Shown here: in pieces, positions 18,106 to 26,228 of the stretch | Layout of the letters: every line of letters begins with the position of its first letter | How positions within the stretch are numbered: position 1 is the first letter of the stretch | Assembly: GCF_003324565.1 (NCBI RefSeq) | Contig: NZ_QOLA01000002.1 | Location: 806,001-870,000 of the forward strand | Origin: Streptomyces sp. SDr-06 | GTDB lineage: Bacteria > Actinomycetota > Actinomycetes > Streptomycetales > Streptomycetaceae | DNA length: 64,000 nucleotides | Direction: 5' to 3' | Made by a program: the position numbers and the translations under genes | The notes under the pieces: model-generated | Told to the model about the DNA's origin: nothing | What the model saw: only the letters and a program-made list of their open reading frames with translations | Databases searched by the model: none

Positions 18106-18906
18106 ATGGCTACGTCCGCATCCGCACCTGAGGTATTCGACAAGGACGGCGTCCGGCTCTCCGTCGACGACGCGGTCGCCACGGTGACCCTGGCCAACCC
18201 GGCCAAGCGCAACGCCCAGTCTCCCGCTCTGTGGCGGGCGTTGGCGCAAGCCGGTCGGTCGCTCCCGGGCAGCGTTCGTGTCGTCGTGCTGCGCGGCGAG
18301 GGCAAGTCCTTCTCCGCCGGCCTCGACCGCCAGGCCTTCACTCCCGAAGGCTTCGACGGCGAGCCCTCGTTCATCGATCTCGCGCGCGGCTCCGACGAGG
18401 AGCTCGACGCCGAGATCGCCGCGTACCAGGAGGCGTTCACCTGGTGGCGCCGCAACGACATCGTGTCGATCGCGGCCGTCCAGGGACACGCGATCGGTGC
18501 CGGTTTCCAGCTCGCCCTGGCCTGTGACCTGCGGGTCGTGGCCCAGGACGTGCAGTTCGCCATGCGCGAGACCAGCCTCGGGCTCGTCCCCGACCTGACG
18601 GGCACGCATCCGCTGGTCGGACTCGTCGGCTACGCCCGCGCGCTCGAAATCTGCGCCACCGGCCGCTTCGTGGGGGCCGAGGAGGCCGAGCGCGTCGGCC
18701 TGGCCAACCTCGCCGTGCCCGCCGACGAACTCGACTCCGCCGTAAGGGACTTGGCGGGCGCGCTGCTGGCCGCGCCGCGTGACGCCGTGGTCGAGACCAA
18801 GGCGCTGCTGCGCGGTGCGAGCGGGCGGGGCTACGAGGAGCAGCGGGTGGCCGAACGCGCCGCCCAGGCCCGTCGCCTGCGGGACCTGGCCGGGCTCTCC
18901 GACTGA
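18106..18906 (+). CDS. enoyl-CoA hydratase/isomerase family protein
   Basis: A 266-aa crotonase-fold enzyme acting on acyl-CoA. The family segments are visible: VTLANPAKRNAQSPALW near the start, the oxyanion region VVLRGEGKSFSAGLDRQ, and AVQGHAIGAGFQLALACDLRV with ETSLGLVPDLTGTHPL. Between the two oxyanion stretches it has a roughly 35-residue acidic insertion. The usual catalytic glutamates are not clearly both present (LGLVPDLTGT), so isomerase, hydratase or another crotonase activity remains open. ATG follows GGAGG with good spacing. A palindromic operator-like site lies just upstream. Confidence 0.87.
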   Translation: MATSASAPEVFDKDGVRLSVDDAVATVTLANPAKRNAQSPALWRALAQAGRSLPGSVRVVVLRGEGKSFSAGLDRQAFTPEGFDGEPSFIDLARGSDEELDAEIAAYQEAFTWWRRNDIVSIAAVQGHAIGAGFQLALACDLRVVAQDVQFAMRETSLGLVPDLTGTHPLVGLVGYARALEICATGRFVGAEEAERVGLANLAVPADELDSAVRDLAGALLAAPRDAVVETKALLRGASGRGYEEQRVAERAAQARRLRDLAGLSD

Positions 18907-18978
18907 ACCGGTCGCCCTCCGGGACCCGGATGCCCGGGGTGGGCCGAGCCTGCCCCCGGCCGAGCCTGCCCCCGGAGG

Positions 18979-19647
18979 TCAGCCGGCCCATGTGACCAGC
19001 ACGGCCACCGAATCCGCCTCCGGCACGGCCCGTGCCACCGCGGCGCGCACCGCCCTCGCCACCTCCAACGGGTGGCGGGCGGGTGCGGTCGCCAGCTCCA
19101 CCCGCACATGGCCGCCCGCGGTGTCCACCGGCGGGCCCAGCTCCGACGTCAGATGGGCGACGCCCGGGGTCGCGAGCGCGGCCGCGGCGGCCGCGCTCGC
19201 GGGAGGCCCCGCCGGGCTGGGCCCAGGACCGCCGGACGCGGGGTCCGGGAGAGCGTCGAGCAGCGCCGTCACCCACAGGTCGATGTCCGAGACGACCAGG
19301 CCGAGCCGTTCGTCCGCCGCCGTGAACAGCGCCTCGCGCAGGCGCGCCGTGAGCTCCGGCAGCGGCTGCCCGCCCAGGGCCGCGAGTTCGGCCGAGACGC
19401 GCAGGGGTCCCGGCGGCAGGGCCGTCGGCGGCGCCGGGACCACCGGTTCGACCCCTTCCTCCGGGGCGGCCGGGGCGAGCCGCAGGGACGTCACCGCCAG
19501 CCCCGGCAGCGCCGCCGCCGCGGCCCCCAGGACCGAGGCCGCCGCCCGTTCGGTCACCCATACGCCGTCCTGAGGGCCACCCAGCGCGAGCAGGCGGCCC
19601 AGCCCCAGCCTGCGGCGTACTGCGGAACTCCAGCTGTCACCCGTCAT
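18979..19647 (-). CDS. hypothetical protein divergent from the Asp23 cluster
   Basis: A 222-aa Ala/Pro/Leu-rich protein that I cannot assign to a known enzyme family. It shows a beta/alpha pattern reminiscent of Asp23 modules (LRVSAELAALGGQPLPELTARLREALFTAA, HVRVELATAPARHPLEVARAVRAAVARAVPEADSV), interrupted by a proline-rich linker. Similar Streptomyces proteins are, as far as I recall, sometimes listed as 'nucleopolyhedrovirus P10 family', a name without functional meaning here. ATG 19647 is preferred over an upstream frame start at 19692. Its promoter region is shared with the divergent asp23 gene. Confidence 0.65.
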   Translation of the reverse strand: MTGDSWSSAVRRRLGLGRLLALGGPQDGVWVTERAAASVLGAAAAALPGLAVTSLRLAPAAPEEGVEPVVPAPPTALPPGPLRVSAELAALGGQPLPELTARLREALFTAADERLGLVVSDIDLWVTALLDALPDPASGGPGPSPAGPPASAAAAAALATPGVAHLTSELGPPVDTAGGHVRVELATAPARHPLEVARAVRAAVARAVPEADSVAVLVTWAG

Positions 19648-19733
19648 TGCTCCAGCCTGCCGCATCGCGGGCGCGAGTCGGGGCAACCGCACTTAATGTG
19701 GGCAATGGAGTCCAAGGCGAAGGGACAACGGTC

Positions 19734-20231
19734 ATGAGTGACACCTCACAGCGCGGCCGGCCCGGCACACCCGTCGGCGATCCGGCGGGCGAAGCGGTCG
19801 AGCAGGCCAAGAAGACATCGGTCACCAAGCGGGGCGGCGGCGATCCGGGAGGGCGTGGCCGTACGACCATCGCCGACGGCGTGGTCGAGAAGATCGCCGG
19901 CCTCGCGGCCCGCGACGTCATGGGCGTCCACGCCATGGGCAGCGGCCTCTCCCGTACGTTCGGAGCGGTCAGGGACCGCGTGCCCGGCGGCAAGTCGGCG
20001 GTCACCCGAGGGGTGAAGGCCGAGGTGGGCGAGGTGCAGACCGCGCTCGACCTCGAAATCGTCGTCGAGTACGGCGTGTCGATCGCCGAAGTCGCCCGCG
20101 ACGTGCGGGAGAACGTCATCTCCGCCGTCGAGCGGATGACAGGGCTGGAAGTCGTCGAGGTCAACATCGCGGTCAGCGATGTGAAGCTGCCCGACGACGA
20201 GGACGAGGAGCCGGAGTCCCGGCTCCAGTAG
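19734..20231 (+). CDS. Asp23/Gls24 family envelope stress protein
   Basis: A 165-aa Asp23-domain protein. After a Gly/Lys-rich tail (about residues 1-45) comes the family core: IADGVVEKIAGLAARDVMGVHAM, then VEVQTALDLEIVVEYGVSIAEVARDVRENVISAVERMTGLEVVEVNIAVSDV in short blocks, ending acidic (DDEDEEPES). In Firmicutes Asp23 is a membrane-associated protein tied to cell-wall stress and anchored by AmaP; the role in Streptomyces is unknown. ATG at 19734 follows AAGGGA. First gene of a five-gene unit that ends in amaP. Confidence 0.9.
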   Translation: MSDTSQRGRPGTPVGDPAGEAVEQAKKTSVTKRGGGDPGGRGRTTIADGVVEKIAGLAARDVMGVHAMGSGLSRTFGAVRDRVPGGKSAVTRGVKAEVGEVQTALDLEIVVEYGVSIAEVARDVRENVISAVERMTGLEVVEVNIAVSDVKLPDDEDEEPESRLQ

Positions 20232-20290
20232 ACCGCACGGCGTTCCCCCGCATCGCAACGTTCGCAACGCATCGGACCGAGGAGCTCAGC

Positions 20291-20482
20291 ATGGGCATGG
20301 CGGTGGTCGGCCTGCTGGCCGGCATGGCGCTCGGCTTCGCCGGATACTTCGGCGGCTTCGGGGCATTCCTGCTGGTCGCGGCGCTCGGCGCGATCGGCTT
20401 CGTGGTGGGCCGGTTCCTGGAGGGCGACCTCGAACCCGGCGACTTCTTCCGCCCCCGTGACCGCGGCGACCGGCGGCGCTGA
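20291..20482 (+). CDS. small membrane protein (DUF2273-like) of Asp23 cluster
   Basis: A 63-aa protein with two closely spaced hydrophobic helices rich in Gly/Ala (GLLAGMALGFAGYF and FLLVAALGAIGFVVGRF), followed by a charged tail (DLEPGDFFRPRDRGDRRR). Size and layout match the small DUF2273 membrane proteins that accompany Asp23 and AmaP in other bacteria. GAGGAG ribosome site eight bases before the ATG. The next gene begins three bases after its stop. Confidence 0.82.
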   Translation: MGMAVVGLLAGMALGFAGYFGGFGAFLLVAALGAIGFVVGRFLEGDLEPGDFFRPRDRGDRRR

Positions 20483-20485
20483 CCC

Positions 20486-20836
20486 ATGGCGGTGGCCGGA
20501 GGGATCGAACCCGCCGAGCGCGGCGCCACCCGTATCGCCGACCGGGTCGTCGCGAAGATCGCCGCGCAGGCGGCCAGGGAGGCGCTCGACGAGATCCCCG
20601 AAGGCGGCGCCCCGCCGCACGCGGCCGTCACCGTGCACCAGGATTCCGCCCGGGTGCGGGTCAGTGTCGAACTCGGCTACCCCGGGGACCTGGGCGGCCA
20701 GTGCCGGGCGGTGCGTCATCAAGTCGCCGAGCGGGTAAGGGCGTTGGCGGGGATGGAGGTGCCCGAAGTGGCGGTGCAGATCGAGCGTCTGCACGCGGCC
20801 GGCGCGGGCGCGGCGGACCGGGGGAGGATCCGATGA
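20486..20836 (+). CDS. second Asp23/Gls24-like protein
   Basis: A 116-aa protein whose order of motifs parallels the first Asp23 copy: GATRIADRVVAKIAAQAAREAL, then a beta pair VTVHQDSARVRVSVELGYP and the helix VRHQVAERVRALAGMEVPEVAVQIERL. It lacks the long N-terminal tail. Its stop overlaps the next start (ATGA). Two Asp23 paralogues in one operon suggest a hetero-oligomer or separate anchoring; this is inference. Confidence 0.82.
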   Translation: MAVAGGIEPAERGATRIADRVVAKIAAQAAREALDEIPEGGAPPHAAVTVHQDSARVRVSVELGYPGDLGGQCRAVRHQVAERVRALAGMEVPEVAVQIERLHAAGAGAADRGRIR

Positions 20837-21525
20837 GCCAGCCGCACGAAGGCGACAACAGCACGCAGCGGCTGCCCGTGATCGAGCAGAGCGCCGATCC
20901 GGCGGGCGCCTCGGGGCTCGACCAGTCGGCCTCCGCCGCCGACTACGACCCCGTACCCGTCCTCGCCGAGGGCGACGGTGGCAGGGCCGGCCGGTTCTGG
21001 TCGGTATGCCGGGTGCCCGCGGGGCTGCTCGCGGCGGTGGTGCTGGCCGTGTCCGGCCTCTTGCTCTACGACATCGCCGCCGTACGCGCCCACCGCCATG
21101 CGATGCGCTGGCGGGTCCGGCTCGCCGACTGGCTGGCGGGCCACCCCGTCGACGACGTGGCGGTGCTCGCGGGCGCGGGCGCGGTGGCGTTGATCGGCCT
21201 CTGGCTGATCGCGCTCGCCCTCACGCCGGGACTGCGGAGCATCCTGCCGATGCGGCGCGAATCCGCGGCCGTGCGCGCCGGACTCGACCGGGCCGCGGCG
21301 GCGCTCGTACTGCGTGACCGGGCGATGGAAGTGGCGGGTGTCCAGTCGGCACGGGTGCGCATGGGGCGCACCCGGGTCGTGGTGCGCGCCCTGTCGCACT
21401 TCCGTGAACTCGACGACGTACGGGCCGACTTGGACGCGGCGCTGGGCGCGGGCATCCGGGAGCTGGGCCTTGCCGGGCCGCCCGGGCTCGCGGTCCACGT
21501 GAGCCGCCCGGTACGGAAGGGCTGA
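20833..21525 (+). CDS. DUF6286-type membrane protein of Asp23 cluster
   Basis: A 230-aa protein with a polar, acidic N-terminal region (about residues 1-55) and two membrane segments (about 62-82, LLAAVVLAVSGLLLYDIAAV; and about 108-130, VAVLAGAGAVALIGLWLIALAL). A C-terminal Asp23-like beta-alpha module follows (VAGVQSARVRMGRTRVVVRAL, then LDAALGAGIRELGL). This matches the DUF6286 proteins that neighbour Asp23 in Streptomyces. The frame is open upstream, but the ATG at 20833 overlaps the previous stop and has GGAGGA upstream. Confidence 0.85.
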   Translation: MSQPHEGDNSTQRLPVIEQSADPAGASGLDQSASAADYDPVPVLAEGDGGRAGRFWSVCRVPAGLLAAVVLAVSGLLLYDIAAVRAHRHAMRWRVRLADWLAGHPVDDVAVLAGAGAVALIGLWLIALALTPGLRSILPMRRESAAVRAGLDRAAAALVLRDRAMEVAGVQSARVRMGRTRVVVRALSHFRELDDVRADLDAALGAGIRELGLAGPPGLAVHVSRPVRKG

Positions 21526-21528
21526 GCC

Positions 21529-22107
21529 ATGCTGCGAACCGTCAACCGGGTGGTGCTCGGCCTCGTCGGGCTCGTGCTGTTCCTCGCGGGCGGTGCGGCG
21601 CTCGCCGCCGGGCTGGGCCTCGACGTGCCCTCGTGGTGGCCGTGGCGCGGCAGGAGCGACGTCCTCCTGAGCAGGTCCCGCCGGGACCACTGGCACGACC
21701 AGGGCTGGTGGTGGCCGGTGGTCATCGCCGTCCTGGCGCTGGTCGTCCTGCTCGCGCTGTGGTGGCTGCTCGCCCAGCTGCGCCGGGCCCGGCTCGCCGA
21801 GGTCCTGGTTGACTCCGGCGACGGCGAGGGCGCGCTGCTGCGGGGCCGGGCTCTGGAGGCGGTCCTCTGCGGGGAGGCCGAGGGGCTCGACGGGGTGTCC
21901 CGGGCCCAGGTCGTCCTGGTCGGACGCCGGGCCGCCCCCGCCGCGCGGGTCTCACTGCTCCTGGAGCCGCATGCGCAGCCCGCGGGGGCGCTTGCGCGGC
22001 TCTCGGGTGAGGTGCTGGCCCATGCGCGGGACTCCGCGGGCCTTGCGGAGCTGCCCGCGGAGGTTCGTCTGCGGGCGGTCAAGCACCGGGCGCGGCGCGT
22101 CAGTTGA
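21529..22107 (+). CDS. amaP: alkaline shock response membrane anchor protein AmaP
   Basis: A 192-aa membrane protein. It has an N-terminal hairpin of two membrane segments (about residues 7-30 and 63-85), separated by a Trp/Arg-rich loop (SWWPWRGRSD, HWHDQGWWWPV). The cytosolic module has the Asp23-like pattern LEAVLCGEAEGLDGVSRAQVVLVG followed by RVSLLLEPHAQP. AmaP of Firmicutes anchors Asp23 to the membrane, and the linkage here supports the same job. It is the last gene of the cluster, three bases after the previous stop. Confidence 0.85.
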   Translation: MLRTVNRVVLGLVGLVLFLAGGAALAAGLGLDVPSWWPWRGRSDVLLSRSRRDHWHDQGWWWPVVIAVLALVVLLALWWLLAQLRRARLAEVLVDSGDGEGALLRGRALEAVLCGEAEGLDGVSRAQVVLVGRRAAPAARVSLLLEPHAQPAGALARLSGEVLAHARDSAGLAELPAEVRLRAVKHRARRVS

Positions 22108-22179
22108 GCGCGGAGTTCCCCCCCCACCCCGCCCCTCCCCGAGACCCTCCGGGGGTCTTCGTTCGGCTGCGGCTGATCG

Positions 22180-22440
22180 TCCTGCTACCTGGGGCTCCGC
22201 CCCAGACCCCCTTCGCGCCTAAAGGGCGCTCGTCCTCAATCGCCGGACGGGCTAAAGATGCCCCTGCTGGCCAGCACCAGCACCGCCCAGGGGCGCGGGG
22301 AACTGCGCGAGCAACCGTGCACGGTCCGAGGCCGAAGGGGGGTCGGGGGCGCGGGGAACTGCGCGAGCAACCGTGCACGGTCTGAGGCCGAAGGGGAGTC
22401 GGGGGCGCGGGGAACTGTGCGAAAGTCGCCCGCGCCCCCC
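22180..22440. repeat. Streptomyces intergenic repeats incl. 56-bp tandem copies
   Basis: The 388-base gap 22108-22495 contains no supported gene but several repeated elements. A palindromic TGGGGCTCCGCCCCA lies near 22191. An AATCGCCGGACGGGCT element lies near 22238-22253. Three copies of GGGGCGCGGGGAACTG(C/T)GCGA start at 22290, 22346 and 22402, an exact 56-base period; the first two copies also share GCAACCGTGCACGGT. Such elements are scattered in many Streptomyces genomes. Hairpins may end transcription of amaP and of the convergent SDR gene. Confidence 0.8.
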
Positions 22441-22495
22441 GCCAGGGGACCCCTCAAGCCCCCCAGCCCCCCGGCACGTGAGGGACGCCGCGGGG

Positions 22496-23251
22496 TCAGA
22501 AGCCGTGGCGCGCGCCGCCGTCCACCGGCAGCACGATGCCGGTCAGATACGACGCCGCGGGCGAGAGCAGAAACGCCGCCACCCGCCCGAACTCCTCCGG
22601 CGTCCCGTAGCGCCGCAGCGGAATGCGGGCCTCGTGCCCCGCACGGGTCGCCTCCGCGTCGCCGGAGAGCTCGTCGAGCTGGCGCACCCGGTCCGTGTCG
22701 ATGCGGGACGGCGCGAGCCCGACCACGCGGATGCCGCGCGGCCCCACCTCGTCGGCCAGCGACTTGGCGAAGCCCGCGAGGCCCGGGCGCAGGCCGTTGG
22801 AGATGGTGAGCCCGGGGATCGGCTCGTGGACGGAGGCGGAGAGGACGAAGCCGATCACGCCGCCCGTGTCGAGTTCGTCGGCCGCCGTCCGGGCGATGCG
22901 GACCGCGCCGAGGAAGACCGACTCGAAGGCGGACTGCCACTGCTCGTCGGTGTTGTCCGCGACGAACCCCGGTGCGGGCCCGCCCACACTGATGAGCACG
23001 CCGTCGAAGCGCCCGAAGTGTTCGCGGGCGGCGGCGATCAGCCGGGCCGCCGCCGCGGGGTCGGCGTTGTCGGAGGTCACCGGGAAGGCGCCCGGGCCGA
23101 GTTCGGCCGCGGCCTCCTTCAGGGTCTTCTCGTCGCGCCCGGTGATGACGGCCTTCGCCCCGTCCGCGACGAGCGCGGAGGCGGCCGCCAGGCCGAGACC
23201 CCGCGAGGCCCCGGTGACGATGTACACGCGGTCCTTCAGTCCAAGATCCAT
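22496..23251 (-). CDS. SDR family oxidoreductase lacking the usual Tyr-Lys pair
   Basis: A 251-aa Rossmann protein with the cofactor motif TGASRGLG and the C-terminal YLTGIVLPVDGG typical of short-chain dehydrogenases. After the conserved serine (FVLSASVH) the expected YxxxK is replaced by a stretch reading TISNGLRPGLAGF, so neither catalytic Tyr nor Lys is evident. Other SDRs with SNxLR in this place are known and annotated, but their chemistry is uncertain. The start at ATG 23251 is four bases after the GH15 stop, so the two genes are likely co-transcribed. Confidence 0.85.
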   Translation of the reverse strand: MDLGLKDRVYIVTGASRGLGLAAASALVADGAKAVITGRDEKTLKEAAAELGPGAFPVTSDNADPAAAARLIAAAREHFGRFDGVLISVGGPAPGFVADNTDEQWQSAFESVFLGAVRIARTAADELDTGGVIGFVLSASVHEPIPGLTISNGLRPGLAGFAKSLADEVGPRGIRVVGLAPSRIDTDRVRQLDELSGDAEATRAGHEARIPLRRYGTPEEFGRVAAFLLSPAASYLTGIVLPVDGGARHGF

Positions 23252-23255
23252 GCGT

Positions 23256-25064
23256 CTATCCTGCCCCCTTCTCGCACTCCGGCTCCAGGGCACAGGCGGT
23301 GGCGACGAGCCCGATGTGGCTGAAGGCCTGCGGGAAGTTGCCGAGCTGGCGCCGGGCCACCGGGTCGTACTCCTCGGCGAGCAGCCCCACGTCGTTGCGG
23401 AGCGCGAGGAGCCGCTCGAAGAGTTCCCGGGCCTCCTCCTCGCGGCCGGTCAGACGCAGCGCGTCCGCGAGCCAGAACGAGCACACCAGGAAGGTGCCCT
23501 CGTCGCCGGGCAGGCCGTCCACGGTGGTGCCGTCGGTGCTGTAGCGGCGTACGAAGCCGTGCAGGCCGAGCTCGGCCCGCACCGCGTCGACGGTGCCCAC
23601 CACCCGCGGGTCGTCCGGCGGCAGGAAGCCGACGCGGGGGATCAGCAGGGTCGCCGCGTCCAGTTCGCGCGAGCCGTACGCCTGGGTGAAGGTGTTGCGG
23701 ACCGGGTCGTAGCCCTTCTCGCACACCTCCCGGTGCACCTCGTCGCGCATCTTGCGCCAGCGCCCGGCCGCGCCGCGCAACCCGGGCTCGGCCTCCAGGG
23801 TGCGCACCGCGCGGTCCGCGGCGACCCAGGCCATGACCTTCGAGTGGACGAAGTGCCGGCGCGGCCCGCGCACCTCCCACACCCCCTCGTCCGGCTCGCG
23901 CCATCGTGCCTCCAGGAAGCCGAGCAGGCTGAGCTGGAGGTTCCAGGCGTGCGACTCGCTCTTGAGGCCCGCGTTGCGCGCCAGGTGGAGCGAGTCGATG
24001 ACCTCCCCGTACACGTCGAGCTGGAGCTGCTCGACGGCCGCGTTGCCGATCCGTACCGGAGTGGACCCCAAGTGGCCCTTGAGCCAGGGGAGTTCGGTCT
24101 CGGGGAGCCGGCGCTCGCCCGCGAGTCCGTACATGATCTGGAGGTCGGCCGGGTCGCCCGCGACGGCGCGCAGCAGCCAGTCCCGCCAGTCGGCGGCCTC
24201 CTCCAGATAGCCCGCCGACAGGAGCGCTTCGAGGGTGAGGGTGGAGTCGCGCAGCCAGCAGTAGCGGTAGTCCCAGTTGCGTACGCCGCCGATCTCCTCG
24301 GGCAGCGAGGTGGTGGCGGCCGCCACGATGCCGCCGGTGGGGGCGTAGGTGAGGGCCTTGAGGGTGATCAGGGAGCGGATCACGGCGTCCCGGTAGGGGC
24401 CCTGGTAGCGGCAGCGGCCCGCCCACTCCCGCCAGTCGGCGAGCGACTGCTCCAGGGATTCGTACGGGTCCACGAGGTCGGGGCGGGGCCGGTGCGAGGC
24501 GTGCCAGGTGAGGACGAACGCCACCTGCTCCCCCTCGCCGACGGTGAACGACGAGCGCGTGCTCATGTGCTGGCCCCACGTCTTGACGTCGGGGTCGCTG
24601 CGCAGCCAGACCGAGTCGGGGCCGGCGATCGCCACCCGGTGGCCGTCGGCGCGCCGCATCCAGGGCACCACGTGGCCGTAGTCGAACCGCAGCCGCAGGA
24701 CGGCGTCCATCTCGACGGTCCCGCTGAGACCCTCCACGATGCGTACGACATCGGGGGCCTGGTCGCGCTGGGGCATGAAGTCGATGACCTTCACCGTGCC
24801 GGTGCGGGTCTCCCAGAACGTCTCCAGGACGAGGGTGTCCTCCAGATAGGCGCGCCGGGTGCACCGTCCCGCGTGGCCCGCCTCGGCCGGGGCGATCCGC
24901 CAGTGGCCGTTGTTCTCGTCACCGAGCAGCGCCGCGAAGCAGGCCGCGGAGTCGAAGCGGGGCAGACAGAGCCAGTCGATCGATCCGTCGAGCCCGACCA
25001 GGGCCGCGGTCTGGAGGTCGCCGATGAGGGCGTAGTCCTCGATGCGTTGAGTACGTGGGGTCAC
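23256..25064 (-). CDS. glycoside hydrolase family 15 protein (glucoamylase/trehalase-like)
   Basis: A 602-aa cytosolic GH15 enzyme. The N-terminal beta domain begins IEDYALIGDLQTAALVGLDG and contains DGSIDWLCLPRFDS. The (alpha/alpha)6 catalytic domain contains NWDYRYCWLRDSTL and the late GTFLVCSFWLADAL, the usual region of the second catalytic glutamate. The family includes glucoamylases and actinobacterial trehalases; trehalose hydrolysis is a reasonable guess but unproven. No signal peptide is visible. Start GTG at 25064. Confidence 0.9.
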   Translation of the reverse strand: MTPRTQRIEDYALIGDLQTAALVGLDGSIDWLCLPRFDSAACFAALLGDENNGHWRIAPAEAGHAGRCTRRAYLEDTLVLETFWETRTGTVKVIDFMPQRDQAPDVVRIVEGLSGTVEMDAVLRLRFDYGHVVPWMRRADGHRVAIAGPDSVWLRSDPDVKTWGQHMSTRSSFTVGEGEQVAFVLTWHASHRPRPDLVDPYESLEQSLADWREWAGRCRYQGPYRDAVIRSLITLKALTYAPTGGIVAAATTSLPEEIGGVRNWDYRYCWLRDSTLTLEALLSAGYLEEAADWRDWLLRAVAGDPADLQIMYGLAGERRLPETELPWLKGHLGSTPVRIGNAAVEQLQLDVYGEVIDSLHLARNAGLKSESHAWNLQLSLLGFLEARWREPDEGVWEVRGPRRHFVHSKVMAWVAADRAVRTLEAEPGLRGAAGRWRKMRDEVHREVCEKGYDPVRNTFTQAYGSRELDAATLLIPRVGFLPPDDPRVVGTVDAVRAELGLHGFVRRYSTDGTTVDGLPGDEGTFLVCSFWLADALRLTGREEEARELFERLLALRNDVGLLAEEYDPVARRQLGNFPQAFSHIGLVATACALEPECEKGAG

Positions 25065-25094
25065 GCCATGGCGTGTTCCCGGCCGGGCAATCCG

Positions 25095-25883
25095 CTAAGC
25101 AGCCGCGGGTTCGGGCGCGGCCGCGGGCTGGGCCGCCGCGGCTTCCCGGTCCCGCTTCTCGCGCCGTACGAGGATGAACCAGCCGACCGGCACCGCGGCC
25201 GAGAAGAGCCACCACTGAACGGCGTACGCCATGTGCGGGCCGATCGAGCTGTCGTCGGGGGCCGGGATCAGCTCGGGGGAGTTGTCGGGCGTGGCGGGGG
25301 CGGTCTGCTCGATGTAGCCGCCGAGCACCGTACGGCCCAGCGCCTTGGCCTGCTGGGCGCTGCTGATCAGCATCACCTGGCGCGGCGGCAGGCCCTTGAC
25401 GTCCTTGATGCCGCTGGCCGCGGTCGTCTGGTCGGCCATCAGCCGGCCGGTGACCGTGACCCTGCCCGCGGGCGGCGCGGGGATCTTCGGGAAGTCCGTC
25501 TGGTTGCCGTTGTCGGCGATCCAGCCCCGGTTGATCAGCACGGTCGGGCCGCCGTCCAGGACGAACGGGGTGAGCACGTGGTAGCCGACCCGGCCGTCGG
25601 CCGCGGTCCTGCGCCGTACGACGACCTCGTGCGCGGGGTCGTAGGTGCCGGTGGCGGTGACCTGGCGCCAGTAGTCCGAACGCGGGACGGTGTGGCCCGG
25701 CGAGGTGAGGTCGGTCACCGGGACCGGCTTGGCCTTGAGGTTGTCGGCGATGAGCGTGTTCTGCGCGACCTTGTGCTCGTGGCGGTGCAGCTGCCAGAAG
25801 CCCAGCTCGATCATCGTGGGGATGAGGGCGAGGGCCAGGAGGGTGACGAGCACCCACTGCCGGGACAACAGGAAGCGGTACAC
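25095..25883 (-). CDS. SURF1 family cytochrome oxidase assembly protein
   Basis: A 262-aa membrane protein with the SURF1 layout: an N-terminal membrane segment (VLVTLLALALIPTMIELGFWQLHRH), a large external domain with VTATGTYDPAHEVVVRRR, GYHVLTPFVL and VLINRGWI, and a second segment near the end (YAVQWWLFSAAVPVGWFILVRR). An Ala/Pro/Glu tail follows. It assists assembly of the aa3-type cytochrome c oxidase. The frame is open upstream, but GTG 25883 fits the family's start. About 58 bases separate it from the Cys-rich gene upstream. Confidence 0.9.
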   Translation of the reverse strand: MYRFLLSRQWVLVTLLALALIPTMIELGFWQLHRHEHKVAQNTLIADNLKAKPVPVTDLTSPGHTVPRSDYWRQVTATGTYDPAHEVVVRRRTAADGRVGYHVLTPFVLDGGPTVLINRGWIADNGNQTDFPKIPAPPAGRVTVTGRLMADQTTAASGIKDVKGLPPRQVMLISSAQQAKALGRTVLGGYIEQTAPATPDNSPELIPAPDDSSIGPHMAYAVQWWLFSAAVPVGWFILVRREKRDREAAAAQPAAAPEPAAA

Positions 25884-25941
25884 CCCATGACCGTACAACT
25901 CGGGCCACGGGGTGCGCCGAGGGGGGTGGAGCGGGTGAGGG

Positions 25942-26175
25942 TCAGACCTTGTCGACGATGCCCGCCTTTCCCTCGGCGCGGGCGCAGTGCGCTCCGCAGT
26001 ACCACGCGCCCTCGACCTCGACCCCCTGGCCGATGATCTGGACCCGGCAGTGTTCACAGATGGGCGCCATGCGGTGGATGGCGCACGAGAAGCAGTCGAA
26101 GACGTGCACCGCGCCCTGCGCGTGCACCTCGAAGGACATCCCGTAGTCGTTTCCGCAGACCTCGCAACGTGCCAT
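25942..26175 (-). CDS. Cys-rich putative zinc-binding protein
   Basis: A 77-aa protein with four cysteine pairs or clusters: CEVCG near residue 4, DCFSC, CEHC and YCGAHC, with His residues in HRM and GAHC. This pattern points to two zinc knuckles or ribbons. No catalytic motif is visible. Similar small proteins occur in many actinobacteria, without a known role. ATG 26175 is the natural start; the frame continues upstream without support. Confidence 0.75.
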   Translation of the reverse strand: MARCEVCGNDYGMSFEVHAQGAVHVFDCFSCAIHRMAPICEHCRVQIIGQGVEVEGAWYCGAHCARAEGKAGIVDKV

Positions 26176-26228
26176 GCGCCACAGGGTGGGGGGTGCGCGG
26201 CGCGCGCGGTGGGCGCCGCGCCCGGCAC

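Noticed and set aside
22290..22425. CRISPR array from three 56-base repeats
   Set aside because: The units are tandem copies of a common Streptomyces intergenic element with near-identical spacers, and no cas genes are near.
22623..26036. A 1137-codon open frame on the plus strand
   Set aside because: It is antisense to the SDR, GH15 and SURF1 genes, its translation is low-complexity Arg/Gly/Pro/Ala, and it is caused by GC-rich third positions.
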